Of a stretch of DNA of 64,000 nucleotides, positions 7,326 through 15,908 are shown one piece after another (the stretch's first letter is position 1; each line of letters begins with the position of its first letter). The notes beneath the pieces were generated by a model. That model made no database searches, had not been told where the DNA came from, and was given only the letters and a program-made list of their open reading frames with translations. The position numbers were made by a program, and so were the translations under genes. Source of the DNA: Chloroflexota bacterium (GTDB lineage Bacteria; Chloroflexota; Anaerolineae; B4-G1; SLSP01); NCBI GenBank assembly GCA_019873645.1, contig JAIOAX010000005.1, positions 101,285-165,284 on the forward strand, written 5' to 3'.

Positions 7326-10300
7326 TGCGGATCACCGGCAGGTAGCAGCGCCACGGTTCCACATTCAGCCAGAGCCGACGCTCCCACCGTTGTCCCGTGC
7401 CGTCTTCCAGGATGGCGTCCACCCGCATGGAGGTGTCCCACTGCCACGCGCGCAGCGGTATGGTCAGCGTGCGCGTTTCCCCGGCCGCCAGGTCCCCTGC
7501 CCACCACTCGACGTTCCAGCCCCGCGTGTAGGGCAGCGTCGCGGTGAGCGGTGTGCTCTCCTGGGTCAGCCATAAGCGCACCGTCCCCCCATTGATGTCC
7601 CCGGGGCCGCGATTGTGCAGCGCGAACGTCAACGTGACCGGCGTCCCGACGCGGATGGCAGCCCGGTCCGACGTAAGCCACGCGCTGGCCGAGAGGTCCG
7701 CGCCGGCGACGTGCAGCGTGTTCACGTGGTCGAATTGCAGTCCCCAGTCCGGCAATCCCAATGTCAGGGACAGCGGGATGGACGCCCCGGCCGTTCCCGT
7801 CACCGCGACTGCCCAGGTGAAGGTCAGCGGTGTATGGGAGGGCGCACTGCCGCTCCAGGTCAGCGTCCGCGAGGCGGCGGTGTATTTCCACCCAGGCGGC
7901 GGGCCGTCGGCGGTGAGCGTGACCGACGCAGGCAGCGTATGGGTGAGGGTCGTGGTGAGGGCAGCCGCGGCGTCGTTGTAGAGGACGAACGTGGACGTCA
8001 CCCGGTCGCCGGGCAGCGGCGCGGGCGGCGTGACCGTCCAGCGGCTTGTCCCCAACGGCGAAAGCCAGCCGACGCCCTCGGCCAGGACGGCGGCGCGGGT
8101 GTCCAGGGGCAGCGTTTCCAATGGGAAGGCGTAGAACAACGTCCGCGAGGTGGCGATTTCGCGCGCAACACCAAGCGGTTGCCCCAGTTGCCCGCGCATG
8201 ACGGGCGCAACTTCAGGCAGCGGCTCGATGGCGTCGGCCCAGTTTTGGAAGGGGAAATCCAGTTTGACCGGCCCCCAGGCCCCGCCGGTCGGCTGGTCGG
8301 GCACGCCGAAGGCATGGGTGGGATTGCGGCTTTCGTCCCAATGCCACACGCCGAAGCGCTGCGCCAGGAGCGTGCGGCTATGATAGTACAGAAAATCTTG
8401 TGAAGAAAGCAATAGCCGTCCGCCGCCGTTGAGGTAGGCCAGCAGCGTCGCGGCTTCTTGCGACAGGATGGGCGCGTACCAATCGTAGCCGGTGAACCAT
8501 AGCGTCAGCAAGTAACGTTGCAGGATGGGGAGGGTCGGCGAACGCGCGCCCGGAACGCCGCCGCTGTTTTCGGCGGTGTCCCACACGTCGAAGGGGATGC
8601 CGCGCGCGGACAGGGCGGCGATATAACGCCCTTCCATGGGGTACCAGCGGTCGTCATCCACCAGCAACACCGGCGCGGGCGTTTTGACGCGCAAGGGGAC
8701 GGCAAGGCTTGTCGGCAGAAGGGGCGTGGCGGCCGTCAATGTGAGCGTAGTACCGACGTTGACGCCCGTACCGGCGGGAATCGTGACCACGACGGTCAGC
8801 GTGATGGCGGCGCACGGCGAGAGGGTCACGGTTGACGGCGTGACTGTGGCAGGCCACGCGCCGGCTAGCGTCAGGCCGACGGGCGCGGTGACACCGCCGT
8901 AGCCGGTATGCCGCAGGCGCAGCGTGTGCGTCACCGTTTCGCCTGGCCGGCCGATCAGCGTTGGCGCACTGAGCGGATTGAGGGTGAGGGACACGGTCGG
9001 CGGCGGCGTTTGGAGCCACTCCAGGCTGCGCGCGAGCACTTCGCGCCGCTGCGCCTGGGTCGCAATGGCTTCGTAGCCGAAAGACAGGAAGAGGGCGCGG
9101 TAAGGGGTGCAGATCGAAGTCCCGATGCCCCCGCCGCTGCCATCCGTATAGCGCCATAGCAATTCGGCCTTGTCGGGAGTCTGGACGGCGACCGTATCGG
9201 GCCAGGTCTGGTTGTCCGCGCCGTCGCCGCCCGCGATGGTCACCGTCATGCCGGAGAACGGCCCCAGGCCGGTCAACTGACGAACCGGCGCATTGTCGCG
9301 CATGTACGCCGCGCCGATGGTTTTAATCAGGTAAGGTTGGATGTCGATGATGTATCCACCGCCGTCGAAGTAGGCCACATCCTGCCCGCTCAGCAACAGC
9401 CGCCCGCCGTTTTTGAGATAGGCGTCCAGTTCCCCACCGCCCTTCACCAGTCCCGGCGAGCCTTTGGGCGATGACCACAGGACGATGTCGTACTGCGCCA
9501 GAGTCGTGCTGATGGGGGTTTCGGCAGGCGGGTGTTTGATGCGGTGTTCCTCATAGGTGTAGGCCAGCGCGTCGAGCGCCGCTTTCCAGTAGGTCGTCTG
9601 GCTATCGTAATACCATGCGCCTTCGTCAACCAGCAGCAGGGTGGGCGCGGGCGTGAGGACGAAATGGCGCAGAGTGATCTCGCCGGCGGTAACGGACACC
9701 TGCGCCGTCGCCACGCGGTAGCCCAGGCCGCGCATCTCGATGGTGTAGACGCCCGCAGGCAGCTTGAGGCTGTAATCGCCGCTTGCGCTGACGGTGGCCG
9801 TGACCGGGGTGTTGAACACGCGCGCCACAACGGTGTGCGTGGGGGCGCGGTTCGTCCCGGAGACGGTGACGCGACCTTGCACAGTACCGGTGGGGAGGGG
9901 CAGCAGCGTGAAATCGAGTCGCTGTTGGGTATGCGTGAAGACAGGGACGTTCCATTGCGTCGCCGCTGCATAGCCGAAGGCCGAAGCGGTTATATCGTAC
10001 ACCGCCGGCGCCAGCGCCAGAGTGTAATCTCCATTTGCGGCGGTCGTGGTGCGCCCTGAGGTCCCCTGTGGATGGCGCGACGCGGCGTCGAGGGTGGCAT
10101 GGGCGATCCCTTGACGGTTGGGGCCGGCGACATTGCCGCTGACCAGGCCGGCCTGGGTGGCGACGGCAACCACGGCGAAGGCGTCAAGGCGTCCCCAACC
10201 GCTGTCGTTGTTGGGCAGGGTGGTGCTCAAAGGGACGGCGGTTTGGGTGATGATGCCGGCTATGGTTTCAACGGAAAGCGTGGGCGCGGCGGAACGCAGC

Positions 10301-11565
10301 AGCGCGACCACACCGGCGACGTGGGGCGTCGCCATAGAGGTGCCGTCTTTCTCGGCGTAGATGCCGCCGGGGATGGTCGAAAGGACGTTCACACCCGGTG
10401 CGACGATGTCTGGCTTGGTCTGCCCCCATGGCGACGGCCCGCGACTGGAGAAGTACGCCACTTCATCGTCGGGGTCGCTGGCGCCGACGGCAAACGCGCC
10501 CGGATTGCTGGCCGGCGCGCCGATGGAGCCGGGGTTGGGGCCGGTGTTGTTGGCGGCGAACAGCGGCAGGATGCCGGCGGCTTTGAGGATGGCGATGTCT
10601 TCGGCAAAGCTGGTATCTGAACCGAGCGTCGAGGCCCAGGAGCAGTTGATGACGTCCGGGGCCAGGGCCGGGTCGCCGCCGGGCGCCAACAACCACTGGA
10701 ATCCCGCGTGAATCCAGGAATTGTAGCCCGCGCCTTCGTTGGAGAGCACCTTGACGCCGATCCACTGTGCCGCCGGCGCGACGCCGATGTTCCCTCTGCC
10801 TACCGCCGTCCCGGCCAGGTGGGTGCCGTGCCCGTGATCATCGTAGGGGTAGACACCGCCGTTGACGACATCGTACCATGAATGGGCATGGTCATAGAGG
10901 CCGTGGCCCAGATTGCCGCGATAGTTGGCGCTGAGCGCCGGGTGTAGCCAGTCCACGCCGGTATCCATAATCGCCACAACGGCGCCGGTGCCGGAGATGC
11001 CCAGGGTGGCCCACACTTCAGGGGCACGGATGCGCGTCAACCCCCACGTGGGTTCGGTCGGCGGGGCGGCTTCCGTGGTGGCCGGTTCGGCGGGGGTCAC
11101 GTACTGAATGTAGGGGTCCAGGTGTATCTCCGCCACGCCCGGCGCGGTCATCAACCGGCGCACAAACGCGGGGCGGGCCGTCAATGCCGTGGCGCGGATG
11201 ATCCACAAGTCCCGGCGTTCCAGGATTTCCCCGCGGCGTTGCGCTTCGGCGAGCAGCGGCGATAGAGGGGCCAGCGCAGCGGTGAAGTTATCCTGGAGTG
11301 TTGCGACCAGGTCGGCGCGTGAGACCGCCGCACTTGTGGTCAGCGCGGCGGTGCTCGCCCCTGCGGCGCGCAGGGTCACGATGATGCGCAGCGGTGTCTC
11401 GTCATCCGTGTTCAGCGCCCGCAGCACCTCGGGGGCAATGATTGGGTCCGTGCTATCGCTCGCCGCCAGGGGAGACGAGGATAGCGAGAGCAACAACAGC
11501 AGGAGGATGACGATCTGCAAGGGATGGCGGGCGCGGGGGTTAGAAATGGTCCGCCACCCACACAT
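7321..11565 (-). CDS. Secreted subtilisin-like serine protease (S8) with repeat-domain tail
   Basis: I start at the ATG at 11565 because it gives a normal signal peptide (R-A-R, hydrophobic L-run, S-P-L-A-A-S) and has AAAGGGG upstream; a longer frame to 11616 would overlap the upstream gene by 77 bases. Counting from that longer start, the S8 triad is Asp 217 (I-M-D-T-G-V-D), His 262 (H-G-H-G-T-H) and Ser 426 (G-T-S-M-A-T-P-H), with the oxyanion Asn in A-A-N-N-T-G. An inhibitor-like propeptide precedes it. The tail has two carboxypeptidase-regulatory-like beta domains, two related segments beginning L-L-V-D (each with L-L-L-S-x-Q-D), and Ig/DUF11-like modules. It ends in Y-L-P-V-I-R-K. It is likely an extracellular protease; the target is unknown. 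Overlap with the upstream gene suggests coupled translation. Confidence 0.85.
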   Translation of the reverse strand: MCGWRTISNPRARHPLQIVILLLLLLSLSSSPLAASDSTDPIIAPEVLRALNTDDETPLRIIVTLRAAGASTAALTTSAAVSRADLVATLQDNFTAALAPLSPLLAEAQRRGEILERRDLWIIRATALTARPAFVRRLMTAPGVAEIHLDPYIQYVTPAEPATTEAAPPTEPTWGLTRIRAPEVWATLGISGTGAVVAIMDTGVDWLHPALSANYRGNLGHGLYDHAHSWYDVVNGGVYPYDDHGHGTHLAGTAVGRGNIGVAPAAQWIGVKVLSNEGAGYNSWIHAGFQWLLAPGGDPALAPDVINCSWASTLGSDTSFAEDIAILKAAGILPLFAANNTGPNPGSIGAPASNPGAFAVGASDPDDEVAYFSSRGPSPWGQTKPDIVAPGVNVLSTIPGGIYAEKDGTSMATPHVAGVVALLRSAAPTLSVETIAGIITQTAVPLSTTLPNNDSGWGRLDAFAVVAVATQAGLVSGNVAGPNRQGIAHATLDAASRHPQGTSGRTTTAANGDYTLALAPAVYDITASAFGYAAATQWNVPVFTHTQQRLDFTLLPLPTGTVQGRVTVSGTNRAPTHTVVARVFNTPVTATVSASGDYSLKLPAGVYTIEMRGLGYRVATAQVSVTAGEITLRHFVLTPAPTLLLVDEGAWYYDSQTTYWKAALDALAYTYEEHRIKHPPAETPISTTLAQYDIVLWSSPKGSPGLVKGGGELDAYLKNGGRLLLSGQDVAYFDGGGYIIDIQPYLIKTIGAAYMRDNAPVRQLTGLGPFSGMTVTIAGGDGADNQTWPDTVAVQTPDKAELLWRYTDGSGGGIGTSICTPYRALFLSFGYEAIATQAQRREVLARSLEWLQTPPPTVSLTLNPLSAPTLIGRPGETVTHTLRLRHTGYGGVTAPVGLTLAGAWPATVTPSTVTLSPCAAITLTVVVTIPAGTGVNVGTTLTLTAATPLLPTSLAVPLRVKTPAPVLLVDDDRWYPMEGRYIAALSARGIPFDVWDTAENSGGVPGARSPTLPILQRYLLTLWFTGYDWYAPILSQEAATLLAYLNGGGRLLLSSQDFLYYHSRTLLAQRFGVWHWDESRNPTHAFGVPDQPTGGAWGPVKLDFPFQNWADAIEPLPEVAPVMRGQLGQPLGVAREIATSRTLFYAFPLETLPLDTRAAVLAEGVGWLSPLGTSRWTVTPPAPLPGDRVTSTFVLYNDAAAALTTTLTHTLPASVTLTADGPPPGWKYTAASRTLTWSGSAPSHTPLTFTWAVAVTGTAGASIPLSLTLGLPDWGLQFDHVNTLHVAGADLSASAWLTSDRAAIRVGTPVTLTFALHNRGPGDINGGTVRLWLTQESTPLTATLPYTRGWNVEWWAGDLAAGETRTLTIPLRAWQWDTSMRVDAILEDGTGQRWERRLWLNVEPWRCYLPVIRK

Positions 11566-12667
11566 AGGGCACCCCTTTGGGAAACAGGATATCCAGCAGG
11601 GGCAATACATCGCCATGCGCGATAACCTGCGGGTCGTTGAGCATATCGCGGGGAGAGCGGTAGCCGATGGCCAGTTGCGTCAGCCGGTCTTGGGAGAGTT
11701 CCAGGCGCAAGTCCGTGCGTGCGTCGTCTTCCACATGCACCTTGCCTTTGTAGATGACGAGCGCCAGCGTCCCCAAATCCGTCTGGAACGTGAGCGCGCC
11801 GCTATAGCCGGTAGCATGGGAAAGCGCCAGCCGCCGTTCCAGTTCGGGCGCGATCTTCTCGAAGAACGGTTGCAGGTTGAGCAGACGCAACATCCCGCTG
11901 CCGTGGCGTGGATAGATGATCGTCCACACGGCGCCAAAGCGTTGGACATACTCGGCGAACGGATGGTCCGGCGGGATGAAAAACTGCACATCCTCGCAAC
12001 GCTTTGCCACTGCTTGTGCGGCGAAGAAGCTGAGGAGGGTGGGGAAGAGGGCGTCATCGCGCGCCTCGACCTCGGCGACTTTCATAGCTTTATCGTTTTG
12101 ATCCCAAACCGCATAGGCCAGCAATGCGCCATTCGTGTCTTCCCAGAGTAACGTGTCTGCCTTCACGCCGTACCACGTGCCTTTGTGGAATTCCTTGAAA
12201 TCGTCCAGGGTACGGACGATGCTGCATGTGCGGGTGGCGTTGTGCGTGTTGTAGAGGTCGAGCACGGCAGGCATATCGGCCTCGCCGATAGGGCGGGTGA
12301 TGTAAGCGCCGGTGGCGGTTTCTCCGGCGACTTCCGCATCGCGGGTCTTGACCTTACATTCGATTACGGCCAATCCCGCGGCGTAGCCAAACTTGGTGTA
12401 GAAGTTCTCGATGCCGAAGAGCATGGAGATGTCGTAGCCTTCGGCGATCATATAGCGGACGGAGTCCTCGTACAGCGCACGCATGTAACCTTTGTTGCGG
12501 TGCTCGTGGTGCGTGTACACATCGCCGATGCCGGCCATGCGCACAACGGTGGTGCCTACACGCATCGGGTATTCGATCACCAGCAGGTGGCTGACCGACT
12601 GTTCTACCCTGTCAATCCACAATTCGCGCTTGTGGACGCGCCCATCATCGTGAGTTGTGATTTTCAT
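11540..12667 (-). CDS. GNAT N-acetyltransferase, Eis-like, with SCP2-type C-terminal domain
   Basis: 375 residues, close to the usual length of Eis-family proteins. The N-terminal GNAT domain has I-G-D-V-Y-T-H-H-E-H-R-N-K-G-Y-M-R-A-L, the acetyl-CoA pyrophosphate-binding loop. A second degenerate GNAT half follows, then a sterol-carrier-like domain with L-P-L-L-D-I-L-F-P near the end. Eis proteins acetylate amines such as aminoglycosides or protein lysines; the substrate here is unknown. The ATG follows directly on an AAAATCT array with no visible Shine-Dalgarno sequence, so the repeat appears to have replaced the leader. Its 3' end overlaps the subtilase start. Confidence 0.85.
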   Translation of the reverse strand: MKITTHDDGRVHKRELWIDRVEQSVSHLLVIEYPMRVGTTVVRMAGIGDVYTHHEHRNKGYMRALYEDSVRYMIAEGYDISMLFGIENFYTKFGYAAGLAVIECKVKTRDAEVAGETATGAYITRPIGEADMPAVLDLYNTHNATRTCSIVRTLDDFKEFHKGTWYGVKADTLLWEDTNGALLAYAVWDQNDKAMKVAEVEARDDALFPTLLSFFAAQAVAKRCEDVQFFIPPDHPFAEYVQRFGAVWTIIYPRHGSGMLRLLNLQPFFEKIAPELERRLALSHATGYSGALTFQTDLGTLALVIYKGKVHVEDDARTDLRLELSQDRLTQLAIGYRSPRDMLNDPQVIAHGDVLPLLDILFPKGVPYVWVADHF

Positions 12668-12785
12668 TTTAGATTTTAGATTTTAGATTTTAGATTTTGG
12701 ATTTTGGATTCGCTGATTCGCTCATTCGCCGATTCGCTCATTCGCTCATTCGCTCATTCGCTCATTCGCTCATTCGCTCACTCGC
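12668..12785. repeat. AGATTTT heptamer array followed by CGCTCATT octamer array
   Basis: Plus strand: TTTTAGATTTTAGATTTTAG units (12667-12710) change into CGCTGATT/CGCTCATT units (12711-12785). The array touches the start codon of the Eis-like gene on one side and contains the TGA stop of the SMP-30 gene on the other, filling the entire gap. Confidence 0.9.
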
Positions 12786-13641
12786 CGATTCTTGACCGGA
12801 ACTCCGGCACGCCCTGGATGCCCAAATTCAAGCGGAAAAGCGCGCCCGCGCCGGGGCCTTCGATATCTTTGCCCTGGATGTTGGCCGTGGTGACGTAGAT
12901 GTCGGTATAATCCGGGCCGCCGAAGGTAGGGCAGGAGACTTTTTTCGCCGGGAACAGGATGCGCAAGACCTCCGTGCCGTCGGGGGCGTAACGCACCAGG
13001 CAACCGCCGTCCCAACGCGCCGACCAGACGTAGCCTTCTGCATCCACCGTCATCCCGTCGGGGTGGCCTTCGCCGGGCGTCTGCGGCACGCGGACGAAGT
13101 CGCGGCGGTTGGTGAGCGCGCCGCTGGCCGCGTCGTAGTCGAAGAGGTAGATGACGTGTTTGGTTGTGTCGGTGTAGTACAGGCCCTTGCGGTCGGGGGT
13201 GAAGCCCAGGCCGTTGGAGACGCCGACGCCGTCCACAACTTCGGTGAGCGTCCCATCGGGGTCGAGGCGATAGAGCCGCCCGGAGCGCTCCGGCGTGGGC
13301 ATCGTCCCGCAGAAGACGCGCCCGGCCGGGTCGGCGATCACGTCGTTGAAGCGCGTATGCACCTCGGCGGGGATTTCGGCGATGATTGTCTCCGTCGCGC
13401 CGTTGCGCCAGAGGGTGACTGTGCCCCTGTCCTGAAACAGCAGCAGCGCGCCATCGGCCTGGATGGTGAATCCCCCGATGGGGCGGCCTTCGTAACATAT
13501 CTCGTGCTCGCCTGTCGCCGGGGTGTAGCGGAACAACCGTCCGTTGGGGATGTCTACCCAGTACAGGCGTTGTTCGTCGGGGTGCCACAGGGGATTTTCA
13601 CCGGTGCGGCAGTTGTAGTCGGCAATCAACTCAAGTTTCAT
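12778..13641 (-). CDS. SMP-30/gluconolactonase family protein
   Basis: 287 residues, a full-length six-bladed propeller lactonase or related hydrolase. Metal ligands visible by family pattern: Glu in T-G-E-N-P-L-W-H-P (about 15), Asn in R-F-N-D-V, Asn in V-S-N-G-L-G-F, and Asp in H-P-D-G-M-T-V-D. Such enzymes open sugar lactones (for example gluconolactone or xylonolactone) using a divalent metal in the cytoplasm. With PfkB and xylulokinase genes nearby, a sugar-acid role is reasonable but unproven. The C-terminal residues R-I-G-E and the stop run into the CGCTCATT array. The leader has GAGGAGCACGACG before the ATG. Confidence 0.85.
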   Translation of the reverse strand: MKLELIADYNCRTGENPLWHPDEQRLYWVDIPNGRLFRYTPATGEHEICYEGRPIGGFTIQADGALLLFQDRGTVTLWRNGATETIIAEIPAEVHTRFNDVIADPAGRVFCGTMPTPERSGRLYRLDPDGTLTEVVDGVGVSNGLGFTPDRKGLYYTDTTKHVIYLFDYDAASGALTNRRDFVRVPQTPGEGHPDGMTVDAEGYVWSARWDGGCLVRYAPDGTEVLRILFPAKKVSCPTFGGPDYTDIYVTTANIQGKDIEGPGAGALFRLNLGIQGVPEFRSRIGE

Positions 13642-13685
13642 CGTCGTGCTCCTCGGTAGCGTAGTTGCAATCGTTACGCGGTTCG

Positions 13686-13796
13686 TTTCTTTGGACAGGA
13701 TTTACAGGATTGACAGGATGAAAAATGCAAAGCCTTCTTTAATCCTGAAAATCCTGTTAATCCCTGTCAAAAAATGGCGATATGCGTAACTCCGCT
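13686..13796 (-). repeat. ACAGGATT-family dispersed hairpin repeat (family B), copy 1
   Basis: Contains TTTGGACAGGATTTACAGG, GACAGGATGAAAAATG, then CTTTAATCCTGAAAATCC and CTGTTAATCCCTGTC, ending ATGCGTAACTCC. The ACAGGATT and AATCCTGT halves are inverted repeats. Related copies lie at 25296-25400 and 40848-40955 in the opposite orientation. Confidence 0.85.
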
Positions 13797-13892
13797 GCTC
13801 AGGCCGGTCTCCAGACCGCGCCTGCGCAGCGCCCCGCAGTGGCGCGGTCAGAGACCGGCCACTGCAAGATTTGCCAAGTTGAAATGCACCCG
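13797..13892 (+). repeat. GGCCGGTCTCC-family repeat (family A), copy 2
   Basis: CAGGCCGGTCTCCAGACCGC, GTGGCGCGGTCAGAGACCGG, AAGTTGAAATGCACCC. The two GGTC-rich arms are inverted. It lies directly after family B copy 1 and ends at the stop codon of the ABC gene at 13893. Confidence 0.85.
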
Positions 13893-15818
13893 TCAGATCA
13901 CCGTTTGCATCTGCTCAACGTTAGCATGATAATTCTTTTCCTGAAAAGATAAACCGTCCGGAGAGTTGATCATTTGCCCTTTGAACTGGCTCTTATACAG
14001 GTGGTAGTAGAAACCCTGTTGCGCCAGCAGCTCCGCGTGCGTGCCGCGTTCGACGATCTCGCCTTCGTTGATGACCAGGATGGTATCGGCGCCGCGGATG
14101 GTGCTCAGGCGGTGGGCAATGACGAAGCTGGTGCGGCCTTCCATCAAACGCAACAGGGCTTCCTGGATGTGTTGCTCGGTGCGGGTATCCACACTGCTTG
14201 TGGCCTCGTCGAGAATGAGGATCGCCGGATCGGCGAGAACAGCGCGGGCAATGGCCAGCAACTGCCGCTGTCCCTGGCTGAGGTTGCTGCCGCGCTCTGA
14301 AAGCTCCGTCTGATAGCCGCGCGGCAGGCGGCGGATGAATTGATCGGCGTTCGCCAGTTGCGCCGCCGCGATGACCTCTTCGTCCGTTGCATCCAGGCGT
14401 CCGTAGCGGATGTTTTCCATCACCGTATCGGAAAACAGGAAAGTGTCCTGCAAGACCACGCCGAGTTTGCGGCGCAGGCTGGCCTTGGTGTAGGCGCGCA
14501 AGTCCACGCCGTCAATGCGGATGCTGCCGCTCTGGATGTCGTAGAAGCGCGAGAGCAGGTTGATCATCGTCGTCTTGCCCGCGCCCGTCGGGCCGACCAG
14601 GGCGATGGTTTTTCCGGGTTTGGCGTGGAAGCTCATATCTTTGATGACCGGCACGCCGGGGGTGTAGCTGAAGTTCACGTGCTCGAAGACCACGTCGCCG
14701 CGCACGTTGTCCAGCACGACTGCATCCGGCGCTTCCAGGATTTCCGGCGTCTGATCGAGCAGCTCGAAGACGCGCTCGGCCCCGGCCAGCGCCGATTGAA
14801 TCTGATTGTAAAGGTCCCCCAATTGGCGCAACGGCCCGGCGAAGCGCCGCGAGTAGTTGTAGAAGGTGAGAATCGTGCCGACGGTGGCCCAGCCCCGCAG
14901 GATCATCCAGCCGCCCAGTCCGGCGAGAATGGCGATGTTGGCGTTGCTGAAGATGCCCATCAAGGGGGGAATCAATGTGGCGTAGATTTGGGCGCGGATG
15001 CCCACATCGCGCGTTTCGGCGTTCACGCGGTCGAATTTCGCCAGAGTGCTTCCCTCCTGTCCGAAGGCGAGGATGACGCGCTGACCACTGAAGATTTCTT
15101 CCAGTTCGCCGTTTAATTGCCCGATACGCATTTGGAATTCGCGGAAACCCTGGCGCGTGCGCTTGCCCACGAAGCCGGTAAACCACAGCATCAGGGGAAA
15201 GACAAACATTGACCCCAGCGCCAGCCAGAAGTTGATGGCGAACATCATCACCACAATTCCCACCAGCGACAGCAGCCCGCCGAACAGTTCGGTGACGTTT
15301 TGCGCTAACAAACGGCTGAGGGCGTCCAGGTCGTTGGTGAGGCGGCTCATCAGGTCGCCGTGCGGGTTGCGGTCGAAGAAGCTCAGCGAGAGCGTCTGGA
15401 GATGACCGAACAACTGCTCGCGCAGGGTGCGCATGACCTTCTGCACCATGTTCACCATCAACCGCGCCTGCGCCACGCGCATCGCCCAGACGACGAGATA
15501 TACCGCCAGCATCAGCAAAGCGATCTTACCCAATCCCCCGACGTCGCGCCGCGTGATAAAGCGATCAATCGCCACGCCGTTGAGGTATGGCCCAAGCAAA
15601 TCGAGCAGTGTGCTGGCGATGACCAGCACGATCACCAGCAGCAGCGTCCAGCGGTAGGGCTTCAGGTAGCCCAACAGACGCCGCAGGGTGTTGCGCACAT
15701 CGCGGGGCTTCTCAATGCGTGTGCCGAAGCGCCGCGCCCCCGGTCCCGATAAGGGCATAGAAACAGCCACGCGTTCGCCACTGCGTGGTTCATGGGTGGA
15801 AGTCGGTCGTGGTTCCAT
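13893..15818 (-). CDS. ABC exporter subunit (TMD-NBD) with canonical ATPase site residues
   Basis: 641 residues: a six-helix ABC1 transmembrane domain (about 50-350) followed by an ATPase domain. Walker A is G-P-T-G-A-G-K-T-T near 406; the signature is L-S-Q-G-Q, not L-S-G-G-Q; Walker B is L-I-L-D-E-A near 533 with the catalytic Glu; the switch His is in I-A-H-R-L. It pairs with the next gene upstream (15895-17655) to form a heterodimeric multidrug-type exporter in the inner membrane. The operon tetR, 586-residue half, 641-residue half points to a drug- or toxin-inducible efflux pump. A 25-residue polar tail follows the ATPase domain. Substrate unknown. Confidence 0.9.
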   Translation of the reverse strand: MEPRPTSTHEPRSGERVAVSMPLSGPGARRFGTRIEKPRDVRNTLRRLLGYLKPYRWTLLLVIVLVIASTLLDLLGPYLNGVAIDRFITRRDVGGLGKIALLMLAVYLVVWAMRVAQARLMVNMVQKVMRTLREQLFGHLQTLSLSFFDRNPHGDLMSRLTNDLDALSRLLAQNVTELFGGLLSLVGIVVMMFAINFWLALGSMFVFPLMLWFTGFVGKRTRQGFREFQMRIGQLNGELEEIFSGQRVILAFGQEGSTLAKFDRVNAETRDVGIRAQIYATLIPPLMGIFSNANIAILAGLGGWMILRGWATVGTILTFYNYSRRFAGPLRQLGDLYNQIQSALAGAERVFELLDQTPEILEAPDAVVLDNVRGDVVFEHVNFSYTPGVPVIKDMSFHAKPGKTIALVGPTGAGKTTMINLLSRFYDIQSGSIRIDGVDLRAYTKASLRRKLGVVLQDTFLFSDTVMENIRYGRLDATDEEVIAAAQLANADQFIRRLPRGYQTELSERGSNLSQGQRQLLAIARAVLADPAILILDEATSSVDTRTEQHIQEALLRLMEGRTSFVIAHRLSTIRGADTILVINEGEIVERGTHAELLAQQGFYYHLYKSQFKGQMINSPDGLSFQEKNYHANVEQMQTVI

Positions 15819-15865
15819 ATATCTATTTTTCCTCTCTCAAATCCGTTAGCACGTTTGAACTTGGT

Positions 15866-15908
15866 AGGTTTCATCCCCGTCTACTGTCTACCGTCTACTG
15901 TCTACCAT
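15866..15908. repeat. CGTCTAC/TGTCTAC heptamer array
   Basis: Units TCTACTGTCTACCGTCTACT lie between the two ABC genes. On the minus strand the unit reads GTAGACG, and its TAG is the stop codon of the upstream ABC gene at 15895. Confidence 0.85.
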